Source of the DNA: Patescibacteria group bacterium UBA918
GTDB taxonomy: Bacteria > Patescibacteriota > Minisyncoccia > Phycocordibacterales > UBA918
Length of the DNA stretch: 28,130 bases
Assembly (NCBI GenBank): GCA_002293845.1
Contig: DBEA01000010.1
Span: 71,550 to 99,679 of the forward strand
Direction of reading: 5' to 3'
Positions 7,116-13,919 of this stretch are shown in pieces. Below the pieces are notes generated by a model that was not told the origin of the DNA, did not search any database, and saw only the letters and a list, made by a program, of their open reading frames with translations. Positions within the stretch are counted from its first letter, which is position 1. Every line of letters begins with the position of its first letter. A program made the position numbers and the translations under genes.

Positions 7116-8126
7116 ATGATCACGCTAGTTGTGGGAGGCCAGTATGGCGGCGAAGGAAAAGGCAAAATCGCGGCTTTCCTCGCGCAACAAGAAAAACCAG
7201 ATATTGTTGCTCGAACTGGTGGCATTAATTCCAAACATACAGTTGTCACAAACGGCACTAGTTTTGATTTGAGACAAATTCCGACCGCTTGCGCGGTCGG
7301 TTTTTCAAATAAGATCGTCTATGGAGCGGGGTCTCTCGTCCATATCCCAACTCTGTTTGAAGAGATGGAAAAGTTGAACGTCTCCTGGTCACAAGTACTT
7401 ATCGACAAAAACACTGGAGTCATTAGCGAAGAAAATATACAGGAGCAGCGCTCAGACAAGCGTTATGCAGAAATTGGCTCTACTCTGACTGGTACTGGGT
7501 ATGCAACTGCGCAGCGCGCACTCCGTAAGCTACTGCTGGCAAAAGACTTTCCCGAACTCACGGAAATGCTAGGGGATTCTCCCGAGGTTCTCTTTGGTGC
7601 CCTTAAGGAAAATAAGACGATTCTGGTCGAGGGTCATCAAGGTACTGGGCTTTCTAATTTTCATGGAGATTATCCGTATACATCAAACCGAGACTCAACT
7701 GCTGCGGAACTTCTTTCTGAATTAGGTGTTGGTCCGAAACATGAGTTGCGAATCATACTTGCAGTAAAGGTATTCCCGACCAGAAACCACAACGGACATC
7801 TTCCAAATGAGATCGGGATAGATGAAGCAGAACGTCTCGGTATTAAGGAATACGGCGGTGGTTCCTGGGGAATAGAAAATAAGCGCCGTCGCGTTGGCAG
7901 GATAGATATCGCCGAACTCGTTCGTGCGGTCCAACTCAATACTCCCACCGAAATCGCGCTCACAGGAATGGACTATCTCGATCCTAACTCAAAGGATTCT
8001 ATATCGGAGGCCGCGCTCTCTGCTGAAGCGAAACAGATGATCACAGATATCGAAGAGGCAACTAAAACTCCCGTGTCATTAATATCTACCGGTGCGGAGA
8101 CAAATTCGATGATTGTTAGAAGATAG
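7116..8126 (+). CDS. short adenylosuccinate-synthetase-family enzyme (PurA/PurZ-like)
   Basis: Family signs: N-terminal P-loop-like GGQYGGEGKGKI (7-18), GGINSKHTVV (35-44, with the catalytic His41), IGSTLTGTG (120-128), ILVEGHQGTGL (169-179), YPYTSNRDST (187-196), RRRVGRID (258-265) and ALTGMD (281-286). PurA joins IMP and aspartate using GTP. Two features are unusual. At 336 residues it is the short, archaeal/phage-like length (usual bacterial PurA ~430). And the catalytic Asp of GDEGKGK is Gly12. Replacement of this Asp marks PurZ enzymes, which act on (d)GMP to make 2-aminoadenylosuccinate, so a PurZ-like activity is possible. Asp286 in the TxxD motif argues for GTP rather than ATP. Substrate is unproven. 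The gene is AT-richer than its neighbours and has a leaderless-type promoter. Confidence 0.8.
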   Translation: MITLVVGGQYGGEGKGKIAAFLAQQEKPDIVARTGGINSKHTVVTNGTSFDLRQIPTACAVGFSNKIVYGAGSLVHIPTLFEEMEKLNVSWSQVLIDKNTGVISEENIQEQRSDKRYAEIGSTLTGTGYATAQRALRKLLLAKDFPELTEMLGDSPEVLFGALKENKTILVEGHQGTGLSNFHGDYPYTSNRDSTAAELLSELGVGPKHELRIILAVKVFPTRNHNGHLPNEIGIDEAERLGIKEYGGGSWGIENKRRRVGRIDIAELVRAVQLNTPTEIALTGMDYLDPNSKDSISEAALSAEAKQMITDIEEATKTPVSLISTGAETNSMIVRR

Positions 8127-8218
8127 CTAGCGACCCGACTGCCTCAAAAAAGTCATTAGAAAGTTGCCAAAATACCCTTATGCCGTCTCACCACCCTGGT
8201 ACTGAACCCGAGTGGCCC

Positions 8219-8396
8219 GCGAGTACAAAATAGCGCCCGTTAGGGCGCATATTTTGTTCGCGGAGACGAGGGAAAGTGCTGAGCACTTTCCGTAAGGATT
8301 CGAAAAGGTTGCCTGATATTTTAGGAAGCGCATCTGAACTAAAATATCGACAACCTGTACTGCCCATGTAGTGGGAGAAATTCCTTTCGTCTCCGC
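8219..8396. other. multi-hairpin segment, candidate structured RNA or palindromic element
   Basis: A hairpin at 8219-8261 (GCGCCC-GTTA-GGGCGC core) is followed by a closed multi-branch structure. The outer stem GCGGAGACGA (8260-8269) pairs with TCGTCTCCGC (8387-8396). Inside are three hairpins: GGAAAGTGC-TGA-GCACTTTCC (8271-8291), a two-part stem AGGTTG..GATATTTTAG with its complement (8306-8356), and CCCA/TGGG (8363-8375). No coding sequence is convincing here. It does not match tRNA, SRP RNA, tmRNA or RNase P RNA cores that I know. Outer-stem bases echo the acceptor of tRNA-Ser at 6937. It fills most of the 305-base gap before the next gene. Confidence 0.55.
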
Positions 8397-8419
8397 CGAA
8401 ATTGAAAGACATTTTTCGG

Positions 8420-8425
8420 TATAAT
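8420..8425 (+). promoter_or_regulatory. -10 box for the SRPBCC gene
   Basis: TATAAT six bases before the ATG at 8432. TTGAAA at 8402 is only 12 bases away and is probably not the -35. Confidence 0.6.
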
Positions 8426-8431
8426 TACCGC

Positions 8432-8875
8432 ATGACAGTTGACTTAAATGCACCATTGACCGGAAGACGAGAAATCCTCATCGACGCGCCGATCGAGCGG
8501 GTGTGGGAGATGCAGACCGACATCGAAAACTGGCCGAAGTGGCAGAAGGAGGTGACGTTCGCCAAGCTCGATGGCGAATTGCGACCGGGCACGACCTTCA
8601 AATGGAAAGCCATGGGTGTGAGCATCACTTCCGTGTTGCAAGAGGTGGTGGAGAACGAATCAATCGGCTGGTCGGGTAGGTCTATCGGTATGCGGGCTGC
8701 GCACATCTGGAGATTCGAAAGACAAGGAAACGGTACGAAAGTGATCACGGAGGAATCGTTATCCGGTTGGCTGCCTAGATTGATCAAACTCTTCAGACCG
8801 GGTTTTTTGGACGAATCACTCTCAAAAGCTTTGCGTACTCTTAAAGACCAGGTAGAAAAACCGGCAAATAGGTGA
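8432..8875 (+). CDS. SRPBCC (START-like/polyketide-cyclase-like) family protein
   Basis: A 147-residue single-domain protein with the SRPBCC opening pattern: REILIDAPIERVWEMQTDIENWPKWQ (about 13-38), an APxxxVW..l.D...WpkW signature, then a beta-rich middle (TFKWKAMGVSITSVLQEV) and a closing amphipathic helix (DESLSKALRTLKDQVEKP). This helix-grip fold encloses a hydrophobic cavity that binds lipids or other small molecules; ligand unknown. The start at 8432 is set by the TATAAT box six bases upstream; the frame stays open ten codons further but that would lie over the promoter. No membrane segment or signal peptide. Confidence 0.85.
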   Translation: MTVDLNAPLTGRREILIDAPIERVWEMQTDIENWPKWQKEVTFAKLDGELRPGTTFKWKAMGVSITSVLQEVVENESIGWSGRSIGMRAAHIWRFERQGNGTKVITEESLSGWLPRLIKLFRPGFLDESLSKALRTLKDQVEKPANR

Positions 8876-8909
8876 CTTTCATATGTTTAGTCACCATGTT
8901 ACGGGTTAG

Positions 8910-8915
8910 TATAAT
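8910..8915 (+). promoter_or_regulatory. -10 box before the 12-codon ORF and the anchored protein
   Basis: TATAAT, eight bases before the ATG at 8924. No clear -35. Confidence 0.5.
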
Positions 8916-8923
8916 AGTCGGAG

Positions 8924-8962
8924 ATGAACCGAATTAACCGCTTGATCACTTTTTCATCATGA
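8924..8962 (+). CDS. possible 12-residue leader peptide
   Basis: ATG eight bases after a TATAAT box opens a 12-codon frame (MNRINRLITFSS) whose TGA overlaps the ATG of the next gene (ATGA at 8959). The arrangement would couple translation of the downstream gene, which has no ribosome site. The frame is short enough to be chance. Confidence 0.3.
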   Translation: MNRINRLITFSS

Positions 8963-9597
8963 ATATCAAAATAATAGTGGCGATCGTGGGAGGACTGGTG
9001 GTAATGGGAGGAGCTTATTATTTCTTGTCGCGCGACGATGGCGCGAGCGTGACTCGGGAAGAAGCGTCGGAGGATGATAGTGCGATCGGTCGTTTCGCCG
9101 ATATGGTGCGATCGGGTCGGAGTTATCAGTGCACGTTCGAATACCAGGATGAGACCAATGAATCTTCAGGTACCGTCTATATGACCGGCGGTGCCGAGCG
9201 TTTGCGTGGTGATTTCGATATCACCGATAGCCAAGCGGGAGCGATGGAAATGCATATGATCCGCGACGGTGGTTATAACTATCTCTGGGGTTCGACCATG
9301 CCGCAGGGAATCAAGACGGCCGTGACGGCCAACGAGATGTTGTTTGAAGAGGGTGATAATTCGCCGGTTGACGAGAATGTCGATTATGAGTGCCGTCGTT
9401 GGAACGTGGACGAAAGCAAATTCTCCTTGCCGACTGGTGTGGAGTTTCAAGATATGAGCGCGTGGCAGGGGAATATTGGCGCTTCAATGAACGCGGAGGC
9501 AGGTGCCGGCGCCGCGACGAATCAATGCCAGGCTTGCGACATGATCGGAGATGCGACCGCGAAGGCGAGTTGCAAGGCGGCGTTGGGGTGCCAGTAG
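8959..9597 (+). CDS. N-terminally anchored extracytoplasmic protein, unknown function
   Basis: A 212-residue protein with one N-terminal membrane segment (IIVAIVGGLVVMGGAYYFL, about 4-22) and an acidic outside domain. That domain has a repeated beta-strand look (SYQCTFEYQDETNESSGTVY, then GAERLRGDFDI, then MIRDGGYNYLWG), reminiscent of lipoprotein-carrier or DUF4412-like folds, but I cannot name a family. The C-terminus has a cysteine cluster CQACDMIGDATAKASCKAALGC, with Cys residues that could form disulfides. The protein likely faces the cell exterior or periplasm-like space. It follows a short coupled ORF. Confidence 0.7.
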   Translation: MNIKIIVAIVGGLVVMGGAYYFLSRDDGASVTREEASEDDSAIGRFADMVRSGRSYQCTFEYQDETNESSGTVYMTGGAERLRGDFDITDSQAGAMEMHMIRDGGYNYLWGSTMPQGIKTAVTANEMLFEEGDNSPVDENVDYECRRWNVDESKFSLPTGVEFQDMSAWQGNIGASMNAEAGAGAATNQCQACDMIGDATAKASCKAALGCQ

Positions 9598-9623
9598 TTA
9601 TCCCCAAGCTCAGACGCTTTCGG

Positions 9624-9652
9624 TTGACACTTTTACGGCGCGGGGATATATT
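9624..9652 (+). promoter_or_regulatory. consensus promoter TTGACA-17-TATATT
   Basis: TTGACA (9624-9629), a 17-base spacer and TATATT (9647-9652), then six bases to the ATG at 9659. It is the best match to the housekeeping promoter consensus in the window. Confidence 0.75.
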
Positions 9653-9658
9653 CGACTT

Positions 9659-9760
9659 ATGACACGTATGTCGACAAAGAACGCGCAAGGGAGCCAGGCA
9701 TGGTACCTCTTCGTGTTTCTGATGATCCTAGGGAAAAGGATCGGGTCGGCTCGCGTGTAA
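9659..9760 (+). CDS. 33-residue ORF under a strong promoter
   Basis: ATG at 9659, six bases after the -10 box, begins a 33-codon frame: a polar start (MTRMSTKNAQGSQ), a hydrophobic core (AWYLFVFLMIL) and a basic end (GKRIGSARV). A terminator follows 21 bases after the stop, so the unit is a self-contained transcript of about 150 bases. It could be a small membrane peptide, a leader peptide for the gene at 9850, or a small RNA with an incidental frame. The transcript also contains a GATCC/GGATC hairpin at about 9725-9741. No family recognised. Confidence 0.45.
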   Translation: MTRMSTKNAQGSQAWYLFVFLMILGKRIGSARV

Positions 9761-9781
9761 GTAACACTCCAAAGAACAAAG

Positions 9782-9810
9782 CCGGCCCACGCAGGGTCGG
9801 TTTTTGTTTT
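9782..9810 (+). terminator. intrinsic terminator
   Basis: CCGGCCC/GGGTCGG stem (one G-T pair) with an ACGCA loop, followed by TTTTTGTTTT. It ends the short transcript begun at the 9624 promoter, or acts as an attenuator for the gene at 9850. Confidence 0.8.
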
Positions 9811-9849
9811 AAGGAGAGGGTTTGTTCGTTTGAGTACAACATTAAGAAA

Positions 9850-10083
9850 ATGGAGGAAGACGTGCATACACCATTAGCTGTATTTACGATGGCCGAGGCC
9901 AGGACTCTCCTGTCGGAAACTACTGGGATGGGGAAAGACCATCCGGAGTTCCACTTTAAGTTCTGGCAACGTTTCTATTTACTATATGAAGGGCACGTGG
10001 CTGAGCGAGATGATTTCGAACCTGAGCCACAGGTTCAGAGGAGGTCTCATCTCGCGTCGTCTGGCCGTATCGATGTGTGCTGA
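9850..10083 (+). CDS. small hypothetical protein (77 residues)
   Basis: Acidic N-terminus then aromatic-rich middle (HPEFHFKFWQRFYLLYEGH) and a charged tail. I do not recognise it. Start is uncertain: ATG at 9850 gives 77 residues. GTG at 9862 is preceded by a good GGAGG five bases upstream and gives 73 residues, and may be the true start. It lies between two terminators and could be transcribed by read-through from the 9624 promoter; no separate promoter is obvious. Confidence 0.5.
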   Translation: MEEDVHTPLAVFTMAEARTLLSETTGMGKDHPEFHFKFWQRFYLLYEGHVAERDDFEPEPQVQRRSHLASSGRIDVC

Positions 10084-10104
10084 CCCTCAGGGGTCGGCAA
10101 AAAG

Positions 10105-10141
10105 GGCGCCGCGGCAACACGCCGGCGGCGCCTCTTCTTTT
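10105..10141. terminator. bidirectional terminator
   Basis: GC-rich stem (GGCGCCGCGGC with GCCGGCGGCGCC) and AACAC loop, with TCTTCTTTT on the plus side and AAAAAG (T-run on the minus strand) on the other. It would end the plus gene at 10083 and the minus gene ending at 10156. Confidence 0.8.
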
Positions 10142-10155
10142 GTGCAATTTGCGGC

Positions 10156-10317
10156 CTACGATTTTCCGCGACCTCGTTTGCCAGGCGAATGGCCCCCCGA
10201 CAGTGCGAGATTGTATTCTTCGCGCCAGCGGACACCGTGCCGCTTCTTGTAGTTGGCCACACTCGGCTTCCCTCGACGAGTGGTCCTGTTGATGAGCTTA
10301 TTTTTGGCCTTGCACAT
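10156..10317 (-). CDS. small basic protein (53 residues)
   Basis: A minus-strand frame from ATG (10317) to TAG (10156). It is strongly basic: it opens MCKAKNKLINRTTRRGKPSV, continues with NYKKRHGVRWREEYN, and ends SPGKRGRGKS. A GGAGG lies nine bases upstream of the ATG, and a terminator follows the stop, which together make a real gene likely. The composition suggests nucleic-acid or ribosome binding, but I recognise no family. It follows the SWIB gene on the same strand after 75 bases. Confidence 0.6.
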   Translation of the reverse strand: MCKAKNKLINRTTRRGKPSVANYKKRHGVRWREEYNLALSGGHSPGKRGRGKS

Positions 10318-10336
10318 TCCTGCTTTCCTCCCTACA

Positions 10337-10374
10337 CAAAATTCCTTCCTGCATTGTCACAGAAAGGAATTTTG
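10337..10374 (-). terminator. hairpin between SWIB and the 53-residue gene
   Basis: 11-bp perfect arms CAAAATTCCTT and AAGGAATTTTG. On the minus strand it follows the SWIB stop and ends in TTTTG, so it may be a weak terminator or a processing hairpin. Confidence 0.45.
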
Positions 10375-10392
10375 GAGTCAACGTACGATATG

Positions 10393-10647
10393 TTACGACA
10401 AGTGAGCGGAGACCAACTTGGTCATCTCGAACATGGAGACGGTACCCTTGCCGCCGAAAACCTTCTTAAGCTTCTCGTCGGCGTTGATGTTGCGCTTGTT
10501 CTTAGGATCCTGGAGATCGTGCTTCTTGATGTAGGCCCAGAGTTCCTTTACGACCTCGGAGCGAGGCATCGGACCCTTGCCGACCACTTCAGCCAACTCA
10601 GGACTGATGTTCATCGGCTTCATAAAAGCGGAATTTGATTTTGCCAT
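10393..10647 (-). CDS. SWIB/MDM2-domain protein
   Basis: An 84-residue protein that is essentially one SWIB domain: FMKPMNISPELAEVVGKGPM, then PRSEVVKELWAYIKKHDLQD, then PKNKRNINADEKLKKVFG and a final MFEMTKLVSAHL helix. This is the order and spacing of stand-alone bacterial SWIB proteins, seen also in chlamydiae and CPR bacteria. The eukaryotic relatives bind partner proteins in chromatin complexes; the bacterial role is not established, and a nucleoid or topoisomerase link is only a suggestion. Divergent from the dehydrogenase gene. Confidence 0.88.
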   Translation of the reverse strand: MAKSNSAFMKPMNISPELAEVVGKGPMPRSEVVKELWAYIKKHDLQDPKNKRNINADEKLKKVFGGKGTVSMFEMTKLVSAHLS

Positions 10648-10813
10648 TTTCTCGTTATTTTGCTGATATGCGACTAGTCTAGCACCAAAAACGCGAATTT
10701 ATCCATCTTGACAAGAGGGGATGTTTATAAGCATGTGCGACGCTGTGCGCCTCTCAAGACCGCTCGGTGCTATCATTTATGTTCGCTTAATCGTTATTTT
10801 TACGCAATTACGC

Positions 10814-12043
10814 ATGATCAATCCTTTCGAGAACGCGCTTAGACAGCTGTGGGGGGCGGCCAAGATCGGGAATGTCGACGGATCCTTGGTGGAAAGATTG
10901 TCTCGGGCCGACAAGGAGATCACGGTCACTATCCCGGTCGTGATGGATGATGGTTCGACGCGTTTATTCGAAGGTTATCGAGTGCAACATTGCGCTTCGC
11001 GCGGTCCCTACAAAGGCGGAATCCGTTTTCACCCTGACGCCGACATCAACGAGGTGCGCGCTCTGGCTCTATGGATGACCATCAAGACCGCTGTGGCCGA
11101 CATACCGATGGGCGGTGGCAAAGGTGGGGTAGTGGTGGATCCTTCTACCCTTTCTTCGGGTGAGATCGAGCGGCTGTCTCGCGGTTTCGTGCGCGCGCTG
11201 TGGCGCGACCTCGGTCCCGACGTCGACGTGCCCGCACCGGACGTGAATACCACTCCGGAGATCATGGCGTACATGGTGGACGAGTATGAAAAGTTGACCG
11301 GGGATCGTTCGGGAGCTTGTTTCACCGGCAAGCCGGTAGAGACGGGAGGTTCGGCCGGTCGCGGCGCGGCCACTGGTCTCGGCGGATTCTATGTCTTCGC
11401 GGCCTTGCGCGAGAAAGCGAACTTGCCGGAGAGCGCCACGGTCGCCGTGCAGGGCATGGGCAATGTGGGCGGCAATGCCGCGCGCATCTTTCATGAGAAC
11501 GGTCACAAAGTAGTCGCCATGTCGGATTCAAGAGGTGGCATCTACGCCGATGACGGTCTCGATCCCGTGGCGGTAGAAAAATATAAAGAGGAGAGTCGTT
11601 CGCTGCGAGGTTTTCCAGGCGCGCGCGAGATCAGCAATAACGAACTCTTGGAGTTGTCGGTCGATGTATTGGTGCCGGCCGCGCTCGAGAATCAGCTGAC
11701 CGCGGACAATGCCGATAGGGTCAAAGCGAAATTGGTATTGGAGCTGGCCAACGGTCCCACGACTCCTGAGGCCGATGACATCTTGCATACTAAAGGGGTG
11801 AAGGTGATTCCGGACGTGCTCGCTAACGCCGGCGGCGTGGTCGTGTCCACCTTCGAGTGGCAACAGAATCGCGCCGGTGAAAAATGGAGCGAAGAAGAGG
11901 TTTTCGACAAGTTGCGCGCGGTTTTGGTGCCACAGGCCGAAGCTGTTTGGCATGATGCCCTAGCTAAAAACATGACTATGCGGAGCGCGGCCTTCTTGCT
12001 AGCACTAGGACGATTGGCTAATGAGCCAAAGATAGGAGCGTGA
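10814..12043 (+). CDS. Glu/Leu/Phe/Val dehydrogenase (glutamate dehydrogenase type)
   Basis: Reversible oxidative deamination of an amino acid, most likely glutamate to 2-oxoglutarate. Seen: YKGGIRFHP (66-74), the active-site PMGGGKGG (98-105, Lys103), PAPDVNT (140-146, Asp143), the PVETGGSAGR stretch (174-183), and the Rossmann loop GMGNVGG (214-220). 409 residues fits the hexameric bacterial/archaeal enzymes. I chose ATG 10814 (MINPFENAL), since the 31 codons upstream do not look like this family. TTGACA occurs at 10709 but no -10 is correctly spaced from it. Glutamate versus another amino acid cannot be decided by eye. It overlaps the convergent ComF-like gene by 26 bases. Confidence 0.9.
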   Translation: MINPFENALRQLWGAAKIGNVDGSLVERLSRADKEITVTIPVVMDDGSTRLFEGYRVQHCASRGPYKGGIRFHPDADINEVRALALWMTIKTAVADIPMGGGKGGVVVDPSTLSSGEIERLSRGFVRALWRDLGPDVDVPAPDVNTTPEIMAYMVDEYEKLTGDRSGACFTGKPVETGGSAGRGAATGLGGFYVFAALREKANLPESATVAVQGMGNVGGNAARIFHENGHKVVAMSDSRGGIYADDGLDPVAVEKYKEESRSLRGFPGAREISNNELLELSVDVLVPAALENQLTADNADRVKAKLVLELANGPTTPEADDILHTKGVKVIPDVLANAGGVVVSTFEWQQNRAGEKWSEEEVFDKLRAVLVPQAEAVWHDALAKNMTMRSAAFLLALGRLANEPKIGA

Positions 12044-12623
12044 CGGATGCCGGTCGGTGCCGCGCGAGCTCCGCTCGCGCGGCACGCAGTGTGGCTCCTG
12101 TAGTCACTACATCATCGAGTAACACTAAGCGTACGTCGGAGATGATCGAGGTGTCGGACGCGATGAAGGCACCTTGGACGTTTTTCAATCTGTCAGCGCG
12201 TGACAGACTGGTTTGCGGCACGGTATCCCAGCGGCGGCGAATGATATGCGTGTCGAGTTTAAGGTGCGGTAATGTTCTCATGGCTCGTTTGGCCACTTCG
12301 TACACTTGATCGTACCCGCGTTTCCGCGCGCGCTTAGCCGACAACGGTATCGGTATCACGACGGTGCCTCTAGGTAGATGTTTGAGATAACTTTCTAGTA
12401 CCTTTGCGAGCATTAACCAGGCTTTCTCGTTGCCTTTGAACTTGGCTTCATGCACCGTGGCGCGTACCAAGGGTTCCTTGAAATCGAGTAAGGCGACGAA
12501 CTCTCCGAAATCCGTTGGACAAACCAGTCGTAATAAATCTTCGTTAGCGGCCAGCCTGACCGATTTATGATCGCTGCGTTCCGGGAAAACGTATTCCCAA
12601 CACCTTTGTATGAAAAAGAGCAT
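12018..12623 (-). CDS. ComF-like phosphoribosyltransferase-fold protein
   Basis: A 201-residue ComF/GntX-type protein. Seen: IPIPLSAKRARKRGYDQV (92-109, the ComF signature with RxRGYxQ), RRRWDTVPQTSLSRADRLKN (128-147) and the PRPP-binding loop VLLDDVVTTGATL (165-177). ComF supports single-stranded DNA handling during natural transformation in competent bacteria. Type IV pili drive DNA uptake, so its position next to the pilus locus fits such a role; this is an inference. The N-terminal zinc-ribbon cysteines of classic ComF are not present. Convergent with and overlapping the dehydrogenase gene, divergent from pilM. Confidence 0.87.
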   Translation of the reverse strand: MLFFIQRCWEYVFPERSDHKSVRLAANEDLLRLVCPTDFGEFVALLDFKEPLVRATVHEAKFKGNEKAWLMLAKVLESYLKHLPRGTVVIPIPLSAKRARKRGYDQVYEVAKRAMRTLPHLKLDTHIIRRRWDTVPQTSLSRADRLKNVQGAFIASDTSIISDVRLVLLDDVVTTGATLRAARAELARHRPASVTLLSLAH

Positions 12624-12769
12624 GTCTTGTGTGTTAAAATGAAGCGATCCTTTCTTCTGGATTGTACTCCGTGTCGCACGTCATCACCAACTAGTGGAGA
12701 GGGGAAGGCGTCGCTTGATCGTCGGCATTTTTGCCGGATATTCGGCGGTCCGAGACAAGAAGTGTAAAC

Positions 12770-13858
12770 ATGGCTTTTTCATTAGCGAACATTTTCGGCA
12801 ATTTAAATAAAACGACCGGCAAACTCGCAGGTGGTTCGGTCCTCGGTATCGACATCGGCGGCGCTTCGGTGAAGGTGGTGGAAGTCGAGGAAACTCCGAA
12901 GACCATCATGTTGCGAACGTACGGCGAGCTCCAACTGGGTCCGTACGACGGCAAACCTTTGGGTGAGGTCGTAGCGTTGGCGGAAGATAAAAAAGTCGAG
13001 GCGGTCTCGGACGTGATGCGCGAGGCCGGGGTCGCGGGTCGTCAGGGCTCTCTGGCGATACCATTGTCTTCGAGTTTCCTCACTGTCGTCCCGGTCAATG
13101 TCGGTCCGCAGACCGACATAGCCTCGATGATTCCGCTCGAGGCTCGTAAGTACGTGCCGCTGCCTCTAACGGATGTGTCTTTGGATTGGACGGAATTGCC
13201 GCCTATCGGAACGAAACAGACCAGCGTGAGCGAGATACTCCTGGCCGCCATCGAGAATGAAGCCTTGACGCAACATCGCGTCCTGCTCGGTTCGATCGGT
13301 ATGACCGGCGAGGCGACTGAGATAGAGGCCTTCGGTTTGATACGTTCTGTATGGCGCCAACAAGATACGACCGTGGCCATAATCGATTTTGGAGCCCGTA
13401 GTTCGAAATTGTATATAGTGCGCAATGGCATACTAGAACGCACGCATCGCGTGGCCAGTGGCGGCCGCGAGATCACTAGACGCGTGGCCGAAAGTTTACG
13501 TATCGGTTTCGAAGAGGCTGAGAACCAAAAACGCGCCTATGAGCGAGGCACTGCCTCGGGAGAAATGATCTTTCAAGTCATGGCTAACGTTCTCGAAGGA
13601 CCTCTGATCGAATTCGGCAAACTGATCGGACAGTATGAAGCCAGACTGGGCGCACAGATCAAAAGAGTGGTGATAGCAGGAGGCGTCTCGGCCTCGCCCT
13701 ACGCACTAGAATATGTGAAAGACAGATTCGCTCGTCCGGTGGAATTGTCCGATCCGTTTTCTAAGGTCGCTTATCCGGCCTTCATGGAGGATGTATTGAA
13801 ACAGATCGGCCCGTCCTTCGGCGTGGCCTTGGGCGCCGCTCTGCGGAGATTCCAATGA
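12770..13858 (+). CDS. pilM: type IV pilus assembly ATPase-fold protein PilM
   Basis: An actin/FtsA-like cytoplasmic protein of 362 residues that binds the PilN N-terminus and links the inner-membrane ring to the motor. Seen: phosphate-1 loop VLGIDIGGASVKVVEVE (about 24-40), phosphate-2-like AIIDFGARSSKLYIV (about 203-217) and the adenosine-motif VVIAGGVSASP (about 303-313). The start at 12770 (MAFSLANIF) follows an upstream frame that adds 13 atypical residues. First gene of the pil locus; the 146-base gap from comF must hold its promoter, though no strong box stands out. Confidence 0.92.
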   Translation: MAFSLANIFGNLNKTTGKLAGGSVLGIDIGGASVKVVEVEETPKTIMLRTYGELQLGPYDGKPLGEVVALAEDKKVEAVSDVMREAGVAGRQGSLAIPLSSSFLTVVPVNVGPQTDIASMIPLEARKYVPLPLTDVSLDWTELPPIGTKQTSVSEILLAAIENEALTQHRVLLGSIGMTGEATEIEAFGLIRSVWRQQDTTVAIIDFGARSSKLYIVRNGILERTHRVASGGREITRRVAESLRIGFEEAENQKRAYERGTASGEMIFQVMANVLEGPLIEFGKLIGQYEARLGAQIKRVVIAGGVSASPYALEYVKDRFARPVELSDPFSKVAYPAFMEDVLKQIGPSFGVALGAALRRFQ

Positions 13859-13907
13859 CGATGCTTTTGTCCACACGTATCGACGGTCCTCGTTCGCTAT
13901 AAAGAGT

Positions 13908-13913
13908 TATAAT
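13908..13913 (+). promoter_or_regulatory. -10 box before pilN
   Basis: TATAAT six bases before the pilN ATG, within the 61-base pilM-pilN gap. It suggests an internal leaderless promoter in the pil locus. Confidence 0.6.
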
Positions 13914-13919
13914 CAACCC

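Noticed and set aside
8260..8396. tRNA, tmRNA, SRP or RNase P RNA
   Set aside because: The 7-bp outer core looks like a tRNA-Ser acceptor, but there is no T arm next to it and no anticodon arm; none of the conserved cores of the other RNAs is present.
7016..8396. att sites of an integrated element (CGTCTCCGC repeated)
   Set aside because: Nine shared bases are too few to claim, and no integrase gene lies between them; kept only as a remark under the island.
8178..8456. 92-codon minus-strand frame over the hairpin region
   Set aside because: It spans several long palindromes and the SRPBCC promoter and has no protein-like motif; better explained as structure.
10189..10638. 149-codon plus-strand frame
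   Set aside because: Antisense to the SWIB gene and the 53-residue gene, both of which have better evidence.
10709..10725. TTGACA plus TATAAG as the dehydrogenase promoter
   Set aside because: The spacing is only 12 bases, too short for a working pair.
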